34,303 nt of DNA from Bacteroidales bacterium (GTDB taxonomy: Bacteria > Bacteroidota > Bacteroidia > Bacteroidales > P3): assembly GCA_017480185.1 (NCBI GenBank), contig JAFVBC010000006.1:1-34303 (forward strand). The letters run 5' to 3'. The translations under genes were made by a program, and so were the position numbers. The notes beneath the pieces were generated by a model. It saw nothing but the letters and a program-made list of their open reading frames with translations, did not search any database and was not told the DNA's origin. Position 1 is the stretch's first letter; every line of letters starts with the position of its first letter. Positions 34,241-34,303 of the stretch are shown here, piece by piece.

Positions 34241-34303
34241 ACATGTGGCGAGTAGGATAAAGCACGTATCTTAAAGAGGGCGGCGTCGCAAACGAAGCCC
34301 CCC

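Overview
The window looks like a piece of a Bacteroidales (Bacteroidota) chromosome; the genus cannot be fixed from sequence alone. Support comes from menaquinone genes, lipid A synthesis (LpxB), a fused GldF-GldG type transporter, a Bacteroidales-style RimO/PurA/AspS set, lipoproteins with Cys lipoboxes, and upstream sites of the Bacteroidota form TTTG-N19-TAnnTTTG (best example 33644-33674). No tRNA, rRNA, CRISPR array or insertion sequence was recognised.

Region 1 (1-5936, + strand) is the most unusual part. It is a tightly packed run of an Hsp70-family chaperone (5' end outside the window), two small membrane proteins, a lipoprotein, a fusion of a Ser/Thr-kinase-like domain to a AAA+ ATPase, and a TerB-like acidic protein. 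The kinase catalytic loop reads HNELTAQN instead of HRDLKPxN, so it may be a pseudokinase. The TerB-like gene is cut by an in-frame TAG, after which 37 codons continue in the same frame. The genes look like one operon that could form a chaperone/ATPase stress or protein quality-control module. Its function is not established.

Region 2 (5937-6767) is almost gene-free and holds hairpins, a perfect 19-bp tandem duplication, a possible coding remnant and one doubtful small minus-strand gene. Region 3 (6768-13261, - strand) carries housekeeping genes: menG/ubiE, menA and aspS, overlapping like an operon, then a secreted endonuclease/exonuclease/phosphatase-fold protein overlapping a large EF-hand membrane protein. 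A 21-bp GC-rich hairpin lies inside the nuclease-like coding region.

Region 4 (13262-18875) opens with an elaborate palindrome between divergent genes. It is followed by a Wzz-like chain-length protein and an O-antigen ligase/polymerase (+), a ClC channel with CBS domains (-), and an OmpA-family lipoprotein (+) ending at a very strong hairpin terminator. Region 5 (18898-30591, +) is a long co-directional run: an M28-like peptidase that has lost most zinc ligands, a GldF-GldG fusion, a DUF4340 protein, surE, a small membrane protein, lpxB, a SpoIID-domain protein, a thioredoxin-like protein, ftsY and rimO, many joined by 4-bp overlaps or very short gaps. Region 6 (30695-34303, +) holds purA, a PepSY-like periplasmic protein, a 487-bp gap with a 28-bp-stem hairpin and a C9A9 tract, and a DUF4282-like membrane protein behind a near-perfect promoter.
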